From: Neorhodopirellula lusitana
Lineage (GTDB): Bacteria; Planctomycetota; Planctomycetia; Pirellulales; Pirellulaceae
Assembly: GCF_900182915.1 (NCBI RefSeq)
Contig: NZ_FXUG01000001.1
Location: forward strand, 806,001-870,000
DNA length: 64,000 nucleotides
Reading direction: 5' to 3'
This document shows, piece by piece, positions 17,339-26,455 of the stretch. The notes below the pieces were generated by a model, which was not told the DNA's origin, made no database searches, and saw only the letters and a list, made by a program, of their open reading frames with translations. Both the position numbers and the translations under genes were made by a program. Numbering within the stretch: position 1 is the stretch's first letter; each line of letters starts with the position of its first letter.

Positions 17339-17734
17339 TCGCGTTGCAGGCGTGGGAATGACCGAGGGGCTGCGAATGCGTTCCGTAACCTCTGTGGTCG
17401 CCTGTGCGCTTCGTTGCTATGCAGTCGCGACGATCGAGCCGCGTTAAGTTGTAATGTCGTTAGAGCAAAGCACGGGAACCGTTGGCGCAGTGGGTGTCAC
17501 GCGAGGTTGTGACATCGGTGTGACAAGCGATGCAGTAAGGCGACTCACCGCCAAGTGTCCAGCGAAATCACGGGCCGATGCGAGCTGAATGAGTAGCCAT
17601 CGAAGTCGAAGGGGTGGCCCGACCCCGAACCCCGGCGTCCCCTTATAGTATGTCCCAGCCAAAGTATTTTTGACGCCCTTACCGCCAATAGGCGGAGTCA
17701 TCGCAAGCAGACTTTCTTAAACCTGGCGCGACCA
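17339..17734. other. Left-end region of the integrative element, no gene seen
   Basis: About 395 bases with no convincing frame; the minus-strand frame 17444-17701 has no domain pattern. Accessory sites for the integrase and excisionase would be expected here. Confidence 0.35.
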
Positions 17735-18367
17735 ATGAACAGTGAGCCGATCAGCATTCCAATCTCTCGCGACGGATACGTTGGTCCCCATCGGCTTGCC
17801 CTTCATCTCCACAGAGCAACATCGATTGACGTGCTGGTGCCTTGCAACGTCCAGCAACTGAAAATTGCCGCTGATCAGCGAACGGTAGCTGATGCCCTTT
17901 TGCCGGCGGTGCGATACCTGGACGAGAACTCTGAGATCACGGACGTTCAGTTTGAACTGTCGGAACGATGCGATCTGGGTGGCTTGTCGACTCCGATCAT
18001 CGGTGTGCTGGAACGCTGGCCCGAATCGCTAACGCACCCTTTTGTGCTAAGCGTCGACGAAGCTGCATTGGTGGGACTATCTGAGCCGCTTGAAGTCATT
18101 CAGCCAAGCAATGACAGACCAGCCCGTCCAGCCCTAGTGGCCCTAGAGAACGCATCTCATGTTGGTGCTCAGGCGAAGCAATTATCGGGGGCTTCGCCAA
18201 CCAGTCACACCGAACACCCAGAACCGCCCCAATTGAAGGAAGGGTGCGGCGGCTGGGTGTGGGGGGCTGGTATCGTGCTACTGCTGATCATGCTTTCGGG
18301 GGTGAAGTGCGAGGGCACGCCCTATGATGAAAACGACTACACGCCGTACGACAAGTTGCCGTACTAA
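17735..18367 (+). CDS. Unknown protein with C-terminal membrane helix
   Basis: The product is 210 residues. The N-terminal about 140 residues look like a soluble alpha/beta domain. A Pro/Ser-rich linker leads to one hydrophobic helix at about residues 172-188 (GWVWGAGIVLLLIMLSG), then an acidic, Tyr-rich tail (YDENDYTPYDKLPY). This suggests a tail-anchored protein facing the cytoplasm. No family is recognised. It is the first clear gene in the element and is transcribed toward the convergent gene at 18406. Confidence 0.65.
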   Translation: MNSEPISIPISRDGYVGPHRLALHLHRATSIDVLVPCNVQQLKIAADQRTVADALLPAVRYLDENSEITDVQFELSERCDLGGLSTPIIGVLERWPESLTHPFVLSVDEAALVGLSEPLEVIQPSNDRPARPALVALENASHVGAQAKQLSGASPTSHTEHPEPPQLKEGCGGWVWGAGIVLLLIMLSGVKCEGTPYDENDYTPYDKLPY

Positions 18368-18405
18368 ACCACGTACACAGATAACTGCCGAGGCGGTTCG
18401 CTTGC

Positions 18406-19908
18406 CTATTTCGAAAGCAAATCATCGAGGGTCCGCCCGGTGTTCTGCGGATTGGCGTAGCTGAAACCGGCGAATTCTTGAGCCCAAGGCAGTTTGCGAT
18501 CCAGTTCAGGGCGCGGGATGCCGCGAGCGTCGAGCATCAAACCGATACTCTCGATTCTCGCCTTCTGTTTGGCGCCATCGGTGTCGCTTTCCCAAAACCA
18601 ATTCGGCGATTCGAAGGCGTTGGTGTACTCATCGATCAGGTCATCGTCCGACGCGCCAACCATCTGGCTGATTTCGTTTGCCCGGGAAGGATCCTGCCGA
18701 ATCTGACCGCCACCCCATTCGACGGCGCGGGTTTGGTTTGCGGGGGCTTGGGCTCCAAAACCCTGTGAGGCTTGGAAGCTTTCGGCAGGCGTCATTGCTG
18801 GTCGGCTCGCCTCCTGCCCCGTCATCCGCAATTGGTGATCACGATAGGTTTGGCCCCGGTTGTACTCCCCCTGGGCTTCCAGTTCGCTGAGTCGGCGCCC
18901 TTCGTTCGCCTGTTCTGCTGTTCGACTTTGAAGCAGGGAATCGAGCGATCGAGTTGAGTTGTCGACGCCAGCCTTTTGAACCAGTTCGTCCAGCCCGAAC
19001 CGTTTGCCCGCCATCTCGTTCTCGAACTCCGCTTTAGTAGCAAGTTGATCCAATCGACGATCACCCTGCCCTAGCCGTTGCTGGGTTTCCAAGGTAGCAA
19101 GCGAGAGTGCCGGGTTCACCCGTGATTGGTTCGCAGCGAGGGACGCCAGTTGATCGAGGTTGCCCGCTTCGTCAAAGATCGGGCTTCGTCGTCCAGCCCA
19201 GCCACCGCCCATCGCAGGACTGTTGTAGCCGATCGCGTTCCGCCACTGGGCACGTTGGGTCCGCATCTTGCGAGCTTGGTCCTTCTGTGCCTCGCGACCA
19301 AGTTTCGCCGCCTCAAACGTCTCGCGTCGCCCAGCGTCACCGGTTGAAGGGAACAGGTCATCCAGCGTTCGTGAACCCTCATGATCCCGAATCGACGAAC
19401 CCGCTGTGGTTTGCGTTCCAGTGGTGCCGAACTTGGGCATCACATGGTTTGCGTTCCGAGCCGCGTAGGCTGCATCGATTGCCCCCTGATTGCCCATCGA
19501 AGGACCGGGCGTCGCGGTTCCCAATCGAGTTGTGACGTTGTACTGATCGGTGTGCCCCAGCGAAGTGGCCGCCGGGTGCAGTCCAACCGGCATGATCGAG
19601 GCTTGCCCCACGCCCGCCACAGGAGCCCGTTGAGCAAGCAGGTTCGGCCCCGCTTGATGCTGTGGATTACTGAGACTGTTTAGTGTTCGCACCAGCGGCG
19701 ATGCTTGACCGAACGTGGGCGAGGCCAATCGTTGCTGGGCACCTTGTAGGGAAGCCAGGGTGCGGCCACGATTGGAAGCCATTACCTGCCTACGTGGATC
19801 GCGATTGACCTGGGAGGTCAGTGGATTGGAAGCGAGACCCGACGCCAGGTTTCCGGCTGCCGTTGCTTGTTTTTGACGCTGGGCAGTTGAGGGGTTCGTT
19901 GGGTACAT
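18406..19908 (-). CDS. Low-complexity unknown protein with repeated R-(T/S)-L-D-x-L-(F/L) motif
   Basis: The start at 19908 gives 500 residues and has a good GGAG 9 bases before it; an upstream in-frame start at 20007 would add 33 residues. The protein is rich in Gln, Ala, Ser, Gly and Arg and largely lacks hydrophobic clusters, so it may be extended or disordered. A short motif recurs: SRTLDDLF about 40 percent along, TRSLDSLL later, and GRTLDDLLS at the very C-terminus. No family is recognised. It could be a virion-associated or injected protein, or a DNA-binding scaffold; the first fits a phage-derived element but is speculation. Its 5' end overlaps the divergent gene. Confidence 0.65.
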   Translation of the reverse strand: MYPTNPSTAQRQKQATAAGNLASGLASNPLTSQVNRDPRRQVMASNRGRTLASLQGAQQRLASPTFGQASPLVRTLNSLSNPQHQAGPNLLAQRAPVAGVGQASIMPVGLHPAATSLGHTDQYNVTTRLGTATPGPSMGNQGAIDAAYAARNANHVMPKFGTTGTQTTAGSSIRDHEGSRTLDDLFPSTGDAGRRETFEAAKLGREAQKDQARKMRTQRAQWRNAIGYNSPAMGGGWAGRRSPIFDEAGNLDQLASLAANQSRVNPALSLATLETQQRLGQGDRRLDQLATKAEFENEMAGKRFGLDELVQKAGVDNSTRSLDSLLQSRTAEQANEGRRLSELEAQGEYNRGQTYRDHQLRMTGQEASRPAMTPAESFQASQGFGAQAPANQTRAVEWGGGQIRQDPSRANEISQMVGASDDDLIDEYTNAFESPNWFWESDTDGAKQKARIESIGLMLDARGIPRPELDRKLPWAQEFAGFSYANPQNTGRTLDDLLSK

Positions 19909-20414
19909 TAGGAGGCTCCGGTTCAGCGAATGGTGAATGTTTGGTAGCTCACTCATTCTACCGTTTTGAACCAAAAAGGCACCCGAAATTGGCAGTTCCT
20001 CAAACATTAGCCGAGGCGATTGAACGGGAAGCGGCGCGGCAATCGGCGGTCCAATCGGCGCGGGTTGTTAGCGAACCAAAACAGCCCGAACAGTGGCATC
20101 GTAGCGGGCGACTTGATGAAGTCCACTCACTCGAATGGCACTGGCTGTTGTGCCCCGAGGAAGCCTGTCGAATCGTCGGATTTCCGCAAGAGCATTACAT
20201 GCCAGCGAATCTCAACAATCAAGAACCGGCTTATCTTCCGACCCCGGAACAAATCGCGAGAATCGCATTCGCAATCCGAACAGGATTGGTGGTTATCCGC
20301 GGTGCTACGGGCGAGCGAAAATTGATGAAAGAAGCGACAACTGAGGATCGCTATGAGTCCGCAGGCACCTTACCCGAAGATGGGTTTGTAATGCCGCCAT
20401 GGCTTAGAGGGTGA
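19821..20414 (+). CDS. Unknown protein, start uncertain
   Basis: The open frame gives up to 197 residues, but the first about 40 overlap the divergent gene and look artificial; a TTG at 19941 is a more likely start (157 residues). The well-composed part begins near FYRFEPKRHPKLAVPQTLAEAIEREAARQ and contains LEWHWLLCPEEACRIVGFPQEHY and PTPEQIARIAFAIRTGLVVIRG, which look like short alpha-helical domains. No family is recognised. Small proteins of this kind are common cargo in planctomycete integrative elements. Confidence 0.5.
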   Translation: MDWKRDPTPGFRLPLLVFDAGQLRGSLGTLGGSGSANGECLVAHSFYRFEPKRHPKLAVPQTLAEAIEREAARQSAVQSARVVSEPKQPEQWHRSGRLDEVHSLEWHWLLCPEEACRIVGFPQEHYMPANLNNQEPAYLPTPEQIARIAFAIRTGLVVIRGATGERKLMKEATTEDRYESAGTLPEDGFVMPPWLRG

Positions 20415-20687
20415 TCGGTGCTGATCGCTTGTGAGGCTTTCTGCTTAATGGCATGGCGATAACACGGTGCCAGTTGGATTGTTTCGGAATTAGGTCAATT
20501 CTCACTGCGCAGTATGCGATTGGGATTTGCTTGTGATTGAAGTGACCACGATCGCACATGGTGGATACGATTTGGAGTTTGGGGGGGCTCGGTGGTGCCA
20601 GAATGGTTGTAGGGGGCGTGATGATCTCGTAGGCTGTCGCCGTTGGGTAGCTTAGGAGCATCATGTAGGCGGTTAGAGTCAGTGCTA

Positions 20688-21680
20688 ATGAGGAAGTTCA
20701 GGAAAGTCGTTCGTTTTTTTCGATTGGCTCTTTATCACATCAAGCGTTTCTTTTTTGTATCTGGATTCCCTGCCAAGTTTATTCATAGCCGTCTAGTAAG
20801 CATCGTTTTGGGCACTGTGGCCCTTTGTTACTGGAAGCTTGTTGGGTCACTAGGGCAACAATACGAGTATGTTCGTCAACGGCAAGATTTCCTCGAGTCG
20901 CTTTTTCCGGTAATCGTTGGGTTAACAGTCCTCGCACAAGTCATTCGCTACATCGCGGAGAAATACACGCAGCGTGACCAGAGCTACACCGAAGATCTTG
21001 AAAATCTGTTGAATACGATTGAAAAAATCATTTGTGCCAAGACAGTCCGCTTCGAGTCACGCGTCAAGAAGTTGAAAGTTTCCCAAAGCGTTTTCACTAC
21101 CATCACGCACCCCATTGAACAAATGGACGAAATCGCGACTGAAGCGGTCGCATTTCTCTCTCGGCAGTGCCAAGTAAGTGATGAAAAGTTTTCGATTACT
21201 GTGATCCAAGTGACCGAAAGCAATGCGGGCGTAAGAAACGCGGAAATGCTCGTTCGGTCAAACAAGACCCGAAACCACACCTCCCCAGATCATCTTTTGT
21301 CTGTCGACTCAGCCCTCTCGCGATGCATCGAGACTGGGGATCCCGTTTTCTACCCTGATAAGCAAGCAGCAGCAGATGATGCCAATTATTTCTTAAGCAG
21401 ACGCGATAAATCACACGATAACAAAGGAAGTCTGTACTGTGAGCCAGTCGAAATCCGGATTCAGCAGAGTGTTTATCGGTTTGTCGTAACTTTTTCGACA
21501 TACGGGCACCAGATTTGCCCGGTTGGCAACATTGAGGACGAAGAAGCGTTTAAGGTGTTCTTTCGACAGTTTGTCCGACGATTCAAATTGGAAATGACCC
21601 TTTACGCAATCAAACTCTTCGACGAAGATCTCCGATCGCCAAAGAAGACATCCCCACCGCGAAAGAGACGACAGAAATGA
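20688..21680 (+). CDS. Two-helix membrane protein with C-terminal sensor-like domain
   Basis: The start at 20688 gives 330 residues. A very basic, aromatic N-terminus is followed by two hydrophobic segments at about residues 34-52 (VSIVLGTVALCYWKLVGSL) and 70-90 (LFPVIVGLTVLAQVIRYIA). A coiled-coil-like linker leads to a soluble domain with beta-rich patterns (FSITVIQVTESNAG, then VYRFVVTFSTYG), reminiscent of GAF-type sensor domains, and a Lys/Arg-rich tail. No family is named with confidence. A membrane helix pair joined to a cytoplasmic sensor is a common plan for defence effectors carried on mobile elements, which is a hypothesis only. Confidence 0.7.
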   Translation: MRKFRKVVRFFRLALYHIKRFFFVSGFPAKFIHSRLVSIVLGTVALCYWKLVGSLGQQYEYVRQRQDFLESLFPVIVGLTVLAQVIRYIAEKYTQRDQSYTEDLENLLNTIEKIICAKTVRFESRVKKLKVSQSVFTTITHPIEQMDEIATEAVAFLSRQCQVSDEKFSITVIQVTESNAGVRNAEMLVRSNKTRNHTSPDHLLSVDSALSRCIETGDPVFYPDKQAAADDANYFLSRRDKSHDNKGSLYCEPVEIRIQQSVYRFVVTFSTYGHQICPVGNIEDEEAFKVFFRQFVRRFKLEMTLYAIKLFDEDLRSPKKTSPPRKRRQK

Positions 21681-22122
21681 ACTGGCCATGCTTCGGAATA
21701 CGGGCTAACGAACCGGTGCAGAATCGAGTTACCCGCAACAGTCATTCAATTGTTCGGCTAGGGGAAATTTTGCGACAGGGTGAGCGTGAAGTTCGCGAAC
21801 GGCTGAGCCAAGAGCATTCGACTGATGAAGGCGAAGCTCGAGGTCAAGTCGAAAGGTCTTCTGGCACGGGAATTTCTCGCTCGTAAAAAAACTTTCTATC
21901 GCTCGGTGCGTAGACGTTGCCCTGTCTTGGTTCGCGAGAGACGAAGCTGATTTGTCCGAGGCGGCGTTATAGCTGCCTTGTATCTTGCTCAGTATTGGCC
22001 GCTGGAAATGAGTAGATAGCTTCAAGGGTTCTGCCCGGAAGTTGCATGCCTTCGAAACCACTGCAACTTAGTCACTTGAAGTCCTCCCGAGCGATGACGA
22101 AACCAGCGTTTTCCTTCTAGGC
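21681..22122. other. Region without a supported gene
   Basis: About 440 bases follow the membrane-protein gene. A 69-residue frame (21677-21886) starts with an ATGA overlap but has a biased Arg/Glu/Ser composition and no pattern, so I do not call it. Confidence 0.35.
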
Positions 22123-22515
22123 ATGGCAGGAAAGCAGCATCCGTTTGATGCGTCGATCGTTTGCAAAGTCTTGACCCGGCGTTGGCCGGGAGCAAGGCCC
22201 ATCGAACCAGGGTTAACCTTGGCTTTCGCGCTGTGTCGAACGTCTAGTGCATGCGCGTATGCCGAATCCTGCATACCTATAGGGAACAGGAACATACCGG
22301 TGACACCACACGAAGGAATCATTTACGATAGCTGCGTTTACACTGCGAAATCGTTGGTAATGATAATGGGATACCGGCAGACACGCTCGGTAGGAACGCA
22401 ATTTGAGAAGATCGGCTGCAGCGTCAAGCGGATTGGCGCGAAGCCATTCCTATTTGGTTACGAACTGCGAATCGTAATTGAAGAGTGGCACGATAGTGGT
22501 GAGGTTCCCCAGTGA
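22123..22515 (+). CDS. Small unknown protein upstream of excisionase-like gene
   Basis: The frame gives 130 residues, but only the second half (IIYDSCVYTAKSLVMIMGYRQ, then KIGCSVKRIGAKPFLFGYELRIVIEEW) looks like real protein. The true start may be an internal GTG near 22300. Its stop overlaps the start of the next gene by four bases, which supports a coding role for the 3' part. No family is recognised. Confidence 0.45.
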   Translation: MAGKQHPFDASIVCKVLTRRWPGARPIEPGLTLAFALCRTSSACAYAESCIPIGNRNIPVTPHEGIIYDSCVYTAKSLVMIMGYRQTRSVGTQFEKIGCSVKRIGAKPFLFGYELRIVIEEWHDSGEVPQ

Positions 22516-23075
22516 GCACAGCAATCATTAACAGCTATCGGGACTTGTTACGACAACACGCCGAGGCCGAAAAACGTGTTGTCGAATTGAAAGCTGAAAT
22601 CCAGCTTCACGAAAAGCAAATGGAACTGGCCGCGATCGCAGGCAGATGCACGGTTGGCTCCCAGCTTGCAGGGCATCTAGCGTTCATTGAGGAGTATCGG
22701 GAAGAGTTAACGCCAAATGACCAGGGGCGTTTCGCGTTGGAAGATCAAGAGAGCAAGGGCGTATCCGGGCACAGCGAAATCTCGGGAAGTTTGCTCAGTC
22801 GTACGGTAGACACCGGGAAGTTGGGAAAGCGGAAAAGCGATGCTCTAGCTGTCACGCCAGCAGCAGTCGCCGAAATGCTTAGCGTCAAAGTTGAGCACGT
22901 TTACCAGTTGATCACCAGCAAGCAATTGAAGGCCAGCAACATCAGCACAGGTAAGAAGGCTGTTTGGCGAATTCAAGTCTCCGAAGTCGAGTCGTTCCTG
23001 GCTCGTCGTCAGACCAAGGGCTCGTCAGTTCGCCGTCGTTCGACTCAATCGTCATCTATTCCAGAGTACGTCTGA
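22512..23075 (+). CDS. Helix-turn-helix protein, excisionase-like
   Basis: The product is 187 residues from a GTG that overlaps the upstream gene. The N-terminal half is helical and probably coiled coil (RQHAEAEKRVVELKAEIQLHEKQMELAAI). The C-terminal about 55 residues form the HTH_17/excisionase-type domain: VTPAAVAEMLSVKVEHVYQLITSKQLKASNI, then AVWRIQVSEVESFL. Such proteins bind DNA and, in integrative elements, often act as recombination directionality factors or regulators. The Arg/Ser-rich tail could add DNA contacts. Confidence 0.8.
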   Translation: MSTAIINSYRDLLRQHAEAEKRVVELKAEIQLHEKQMELAAIAGRCTVGSQLAGHLAFIEEYREELTPNDQGRFALEDQESKGVSGHSEISGSLLSRTVDTGKLGKRKSDALAVTPAAVAEMLSVKVEHVYQLITSKQLKASNISTGKKAVWRIQVSEVESFLARRQTKGSSVRRRSTQSSSIPEYV

Positions 23076-23562
23076 TTCGAATTGTTGACAGGTGCAATTC
23101 ACGAGGAACCTGTGAGCGGCATCTGTTCTCGATGGCATTTCCCTGGTGGAAGATTGGCCACCAAGTCCCCCCCCGCCAATGCCCACGATACCGCCGGCAA
23201 GGGTTTGAGCGTTTTGGGCCAGTCTGTGAAAGTAGACGAGGGAGTTTCTGGGGGCCCAGTGATTTCGGCGACCACATCTTGCCGGGGGGGCGATACGCCG
23301 GAAATGGCCGGAATCACCGGAATGTCCCACATAATGCAAAATGCCTGAAAAGCTTTCCTCTAGCGTTGAGATCCGCTTAATCGCAGCGTTTTCGTCGATT
23401 CCAGCTAGACGCGGAGCTTAGAATTTTCCAAACCCAGTTGATTTCGGTTGCGTATTTGACGATGCTAGCTCTTGGAAATGACTCGGCAGCCGAACAGTCA
23501 CCCTCTGGTGTGCGTGTCCGAAAGGGCTAGGCGTCGAGTTTTTTTATGCGCTCATCGTTGAG
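23076..23562. other. Region without a supported gene
   Basis: About 490 bases with several overlapping short frames on both strands, rich in Gly, Pro and Arg, which is the look of GC-rich noncoding DNA. No repeat or hairpin stood out. Confidence 0.35.
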
Positions 23563-24225
23563 TTAAGTCTGAGGTGGATCAGGCCATACCCTCACCTGAA
23601 GTTCGTTGTGTCGAATCAATTGACGGTATCGTAGTTTGTCGCGGCGGTTGGTCGAGTAGCACCGGGCGACCGCACCGCAAACCATGTCCGCCAACTGAAT
23701 CAGATTGTTGGCGTGCGAATTTTGTTGCTTGATCTTTCTGATGGTGTTTTCTCCACCCGCCGTTGTTCCATGCTGCTTGAGGTACCGCCTGAGTTGGTCA
23801 CAGAACGTTCTGTTGCCGCACTTGTCCAAGACTATCGTTGCATTGTTTAAGCGAGGTGCCAAATTCTCTAGTAACAGCCGAGTTGGGTACTTGTAGCAGG
23901 ATGCTTTGTCTCGGAACCCGGGGCCGGTAACGTTCCTTTTGTTTAAAACGAAAGCGGAGTAAAGGAATTCGACACTGGCGATTGCTTCAAAGAATTGAAT
24001 TCGAATACCGTCGTCGACTTTGGCGAAATGGAACTCACCTCGGTTCCTAGTGATCCCAAGATCTTGGCGTAAATCACCGATGATTCTGTCACAGCGATTG
24101 GCTTCTTCACGGTCGCGAAAGACAACCGCAGCCACGATGAAGTGATCCGACGAGCCTTTGCCAAACTTCATTCCAGTGTCGCCGGATTCATCAAAAAACA
24201 ATAGCAAGCCAGGTCCCCAACGCAT
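23563..24225 (-). CDS. DUF3800 protein (RNase H-fold nuclease-like)
   Basis: The product is 220 residues. LLFFDESGDTG at residues 7-17 carries the D-E-S-G-D signature of DUF3800. An acidic residue in TIVLDKCGNRTF and the late NSHANNLIQLADMVCGAVAR, with the conserved Q-L-A-D, complete the expected pattern of an RNase H-like active site (D-E, D, D). DUF3800 proteins occur often beside mobile elements and defence genes, but their substrate is not known to me. It is on the opposite strand from the replication and integration genes of the element, so it is likely an independently expressed cargo gene. Confidence 0.88.
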   Translation of the reverse strand: MRWGPGLLLFFDESGDTGMKFGKGSSDHFIVAAVVFRDREEANRCDRIIGDLRQDLGITRNRGEFHFAKVDDGIRIQFFEAIASVEFLYSAFVLNKRNVTGPGFRDKASCYKYPTRLLLENLAPRLNNATIVLDKCGNRTFCDQLRRYLKQHGTTAGGENTIRKIKQQNSHANNLIQLADMVCGAVARCYSTNRRDKLRYRQLIRHNELQVRVWPDPPQT

Positions 24226-24613
24226 GGTGTCTAATCGAGAGCCGCCAATCTAGTGACCGCAGTTGTCCAACGCATCCCCTGAATTCCGATGGCAACTGAC
24301 AGGGAAATCCACTTGACGCTCGGGCCAGTCGTGGCAATAGTGCTGGCTCGTTTGGCAGTTGATCCGGCTTAAGAACCGGATTGACTCGACCTCAGGGTTT
24401 TCTTTGACCGGGGGTGACCACGCCAATACTAACATCTAACGAAGCGAGAATGCCAAAGCCCAATCATTCGGGATTCAGCGAAGCATTGAGCCGCGTAGGC
24501 GGGGAGCAACGCAACGATCGGCGCGGAGTTAGTACCGCGTTTCTTAACCGGGTGATTGGGCTTTGTCGTGCGCGGTCGCGAACATGCGGTCGCGGAAGGA
24601 AACAGGCCCAAGA
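24226..24613. other. Region between DUF3800 gene and next cargo gene
   Basis: About 390 bases that must contain the divergent promoters. A 61-residue frame starting at 24450 (MPKPNHSGFSEALSR) runs into the next gene in another frame; coding is possible but not convincing. Confidence 0.35.
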
Positions 24614-25078
24614 ATGGTCCAGCTATTCGACCTAGCGGAAGAACGACGAAGGAAAGCAGCAGAGCGTCGAGACGCTTTCAGGGATGCCGAAAACCCAAGG
24701 ACTCCATTGCAGGAAATCATCACGCGGGTTGGATTAAAGGCGACCGAAAAGTCACGTATCGACTTGCATACGCTTGAGCGATTGGACGCCGTTTTAACGG
24801 CCTGTGAGTCGCTGGCTCTTGTCTGGCCGCAAGACGCCAAACAGATCGCTATTGGGTTGCTACACGCCCTGCTGAGACTTGCCCTCGTGAAGGTGACAGG
24901 CAAGCCGCTGTCTGCCCCTGAACCGGATCGAATCGCTATGAAACTGTTTCAGAAGAACGCTGTCGACAAGGTGACGATGCGACGGTTTACGGCGGCGTTA
25001 AAGTCAGGCAATCCGGTTGTGATTCTAGACGCGTGTCGTGGGTTGCTGGTATTGATCGCAAATGACTCACAAGGTTGA
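24614..25078 (+). CDS. Unknown small helical protein
   Basis: The ATG at 24614 gives 154 residues, preceded by GGAAGG about 14 bases upstream. The N-terminus is charged and helical (FDLAEERRRKAAERRDAFRDAE), followed by amphipathic helices without cysteine clusters or membrane segments. No family is recognised. It stands first in a run of same-strand genes (24614-28208) that ends with a primase-polymerase, so it may belong to the replication or copy-control part of the element. Confidence 0.6.
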   Translation: MVQLFDLAEERRRKAAERRDAFRDAENPRTPLQEIITRVGLKATEKSRIDLHTLERLDAVLTACESLALVWPQDAKQIAIGLLHALLRLALVKVTGKPLSAPEPDRIAMKLFQKNAVDKVTMRRFTAALKSGNPVVILDACRGLLVLIANDSQG

Positions 25079-25197
25079 CCGATTGGCGACTGTCACGAAA
25101 ATAGAAACCTCGCGGGCTTGATCACCCGCGTTTTACCGCCATCGCGTTGCCGGACCCCATGCCGGCGGTGCGATGGCTTCTTGCATGGGGAGCCACG

Positions 25198-25854
25198 ATG
25201 ATTGAATTACCGGATTGGTGCGACGATTGTTCTGTTCGCCAGTTGCTGTTTAGTGAATTGTCAGGCTATCTCGACGACCTAACGCGGTTGGCGAGTATCT
25301 CGACGCATAATGCAACAACGGCGAAGAATGAGGGCTTTTGTCGGGAGGAGCCCAGCGTGAAGACGCCACGATTGGTAAGGCGATGGGCGAACGAGGACAC
25401 CGAATTGAGTGAGGCAATCAGGGACTGCAAGCCGTATCGAATGATCACGGAACTGATCGGTGGAAGCGTAATTGCCGATCCGGTTCGTGACTGTGTGTTG
25501 CTCGAAAAGTGTGCGCGAAGTACATCTAAGCTCCACAATGTTGTTTCGGACCGCCTGGAGTATCTCGAGAAGGAAATCAGACGCGATGCAGAATTGCTCG
25601 ACGCGGTGCTGTGCTTGCTTACCGGGGGCGAACAAAACGTTTTCCGCTGCCTGCTGAAAAACAAGCCTGGCATCTCGTACGACACCTTGCGTGACCTGCG
25701 AGGAACTTGGAAAACGGAACGGCCCGAGGATGAGGCAATCCGGAGGCGGTTGCATCGCATGAACACGAAATTATCGTCGAGTCGGTGCGAAATCAAATAC
25801 GGTGAATCGTTCGTGTCACGGCGCGCGAAATTGATAAATCACAAAAAGTTCTGA
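25198..25854 (+). CDS. Unknown protein with HTH-like C-terminus
   Basis: The ATG at 25198, with GGAG seven bases before it, gives 218 residues; an in-frame start at 25147 is less likely. The N-terminus (MIELPDWCDDCSVRQLLFSELSGYLDDL) is acidic. The C-terminal part, LLKNKPGISYDTLRDLRGTWKTERPEDEAIRRRLHRMNTKL, has the spacing of a winged helix. No family is recognised. It lies in the same-strand run leading to the primase-polymerase. Confidence 0.6.
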   Translation: MIELPDWCDDCSVRQLLFSELSGYLDDLTRLASISTHNATTAKNEGFCREEPSVKTPRLVRRWANEDTELSEAIRDCKPYRMITELIGGSVIADPVRDCVLLEKCARSTSKLHNVVSDRLEYLEKEIRRDAELLDAVLCLLTGGEQNVFRCLLKNKPGISYDTLRDLRGTWKTERPEDEAIRRRLHRMNTKLSSSRCEIKYGESFVSRRAKLINHKKF

Positions 25855-25937
25855 GTCGGACAGTCCTGTCCGCTGGTTGTCCTGCTGCTCGTTGAGCATG
25901 TGCGTGTTGATCCAACACACGTAAAACAGAGGACACC

Positions 25938-26123
25938 ATGACCGAGGACATTCCCGACATTTATGACCTGCGGCGACGGATCGCAGATCGCCTACGCGAG
26001 GTCAGGACACTACGCGCTATCGAGCGTGCAGTGGAGCGTCACCGTCGAGAGGCCGAGTCTCACGAGCACGTACGTCACTTGGCCGACGTCGCCCCCGATT
26101 CTGCGGAGGTGGCCCAGCGATGA
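25938..26123 (+). CDS. Small charged protein, first of an overlapping gene chain
   Basis: The product is 61 residues, almost entirely helical and highly charged (DLRRRIADRLREVRTLRAIERAVERHRREAE in parts). Its TGA overlaps the ATG of the next gene (ATGA). ACAGAGGACACC just before its ATG gives a reasonable ribosome site. Function is unknown; translational coupling to the HTH gene downstream is likely. Confidence 0.6.
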   Translation: MTEDIPDIYDLRRRIADRLREVRTLRAIERAVERHRREAESHEHVRHLADVAPDSAEVAQR

Positions 26124-26455
26124 ATAGGTCGCTCATTTTCGAGGGCATCGAGCCCGACCAACTATCTGAATGCATCGCCCGAGCGGTTGTCGATGCGCTG
26201 AAACCGATCTTGGCTGAGTCATCCCGCCCGTTGTTGGTCGACTCGGACGAGATGGCGAGACTCGCCGGGATCAGCCGCCCGCATCTGGATCGAATGCGAG
26301 CCGATGGTCGGATTCCGTCGGTGTTAATTGGCAGGCGTCGTCTGTATCGGCCTGATGCCGTGATCGCGGCCCTGGAGGCTGGGCAGGCGACTGTAGTAGG
26401 CAACTGTAGTGAGCAACTACAGCCAACCACTGTGGAGGGCCCGACCAATGAGTAA
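26120..26455 (+). CDS. Excisionase/MerR-like helix-turn-helix protein
   Basis: The product is 111 residues. The C-terminal half carries the HTH_17 pattern: LVDSDEMARLAGISRPHLDRMRADGRIPSVLIGRRRLYRPDAVIAALEAG. This domain is shared by excisionases and small regulators of mobile elements. It overlaps its upstream neighbour by four bases and its downstream neighbour by eight, so the chain 25938-27900 is tightly coupled. It may regulate the primase-polymerase or direct excision. Confidence 0.82.
   Translation: MNRSLIFEGIEPDQLSECIARAVVDALKPILAESSRPLLVDSDEMARLAGISRPHLDRMRADGRIPSVLIGRRRLYRPDAVIAALEAGQATVVGNCSEQLQPTTVEGPTNE

Noticed and set aside
17444..17701. 85-residue minus-strand ORF at the left end of the element
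   Set aside because: Composition and lack of any pattern suggest noncoding DNA; likely an attachment-arm region.
24414..24635. 73-residue plus-strand ORF starting near 24450
   Set aside because: It overlaps the better gene at 24614 and an antisense frame mirrors it; coding evidence is weak.
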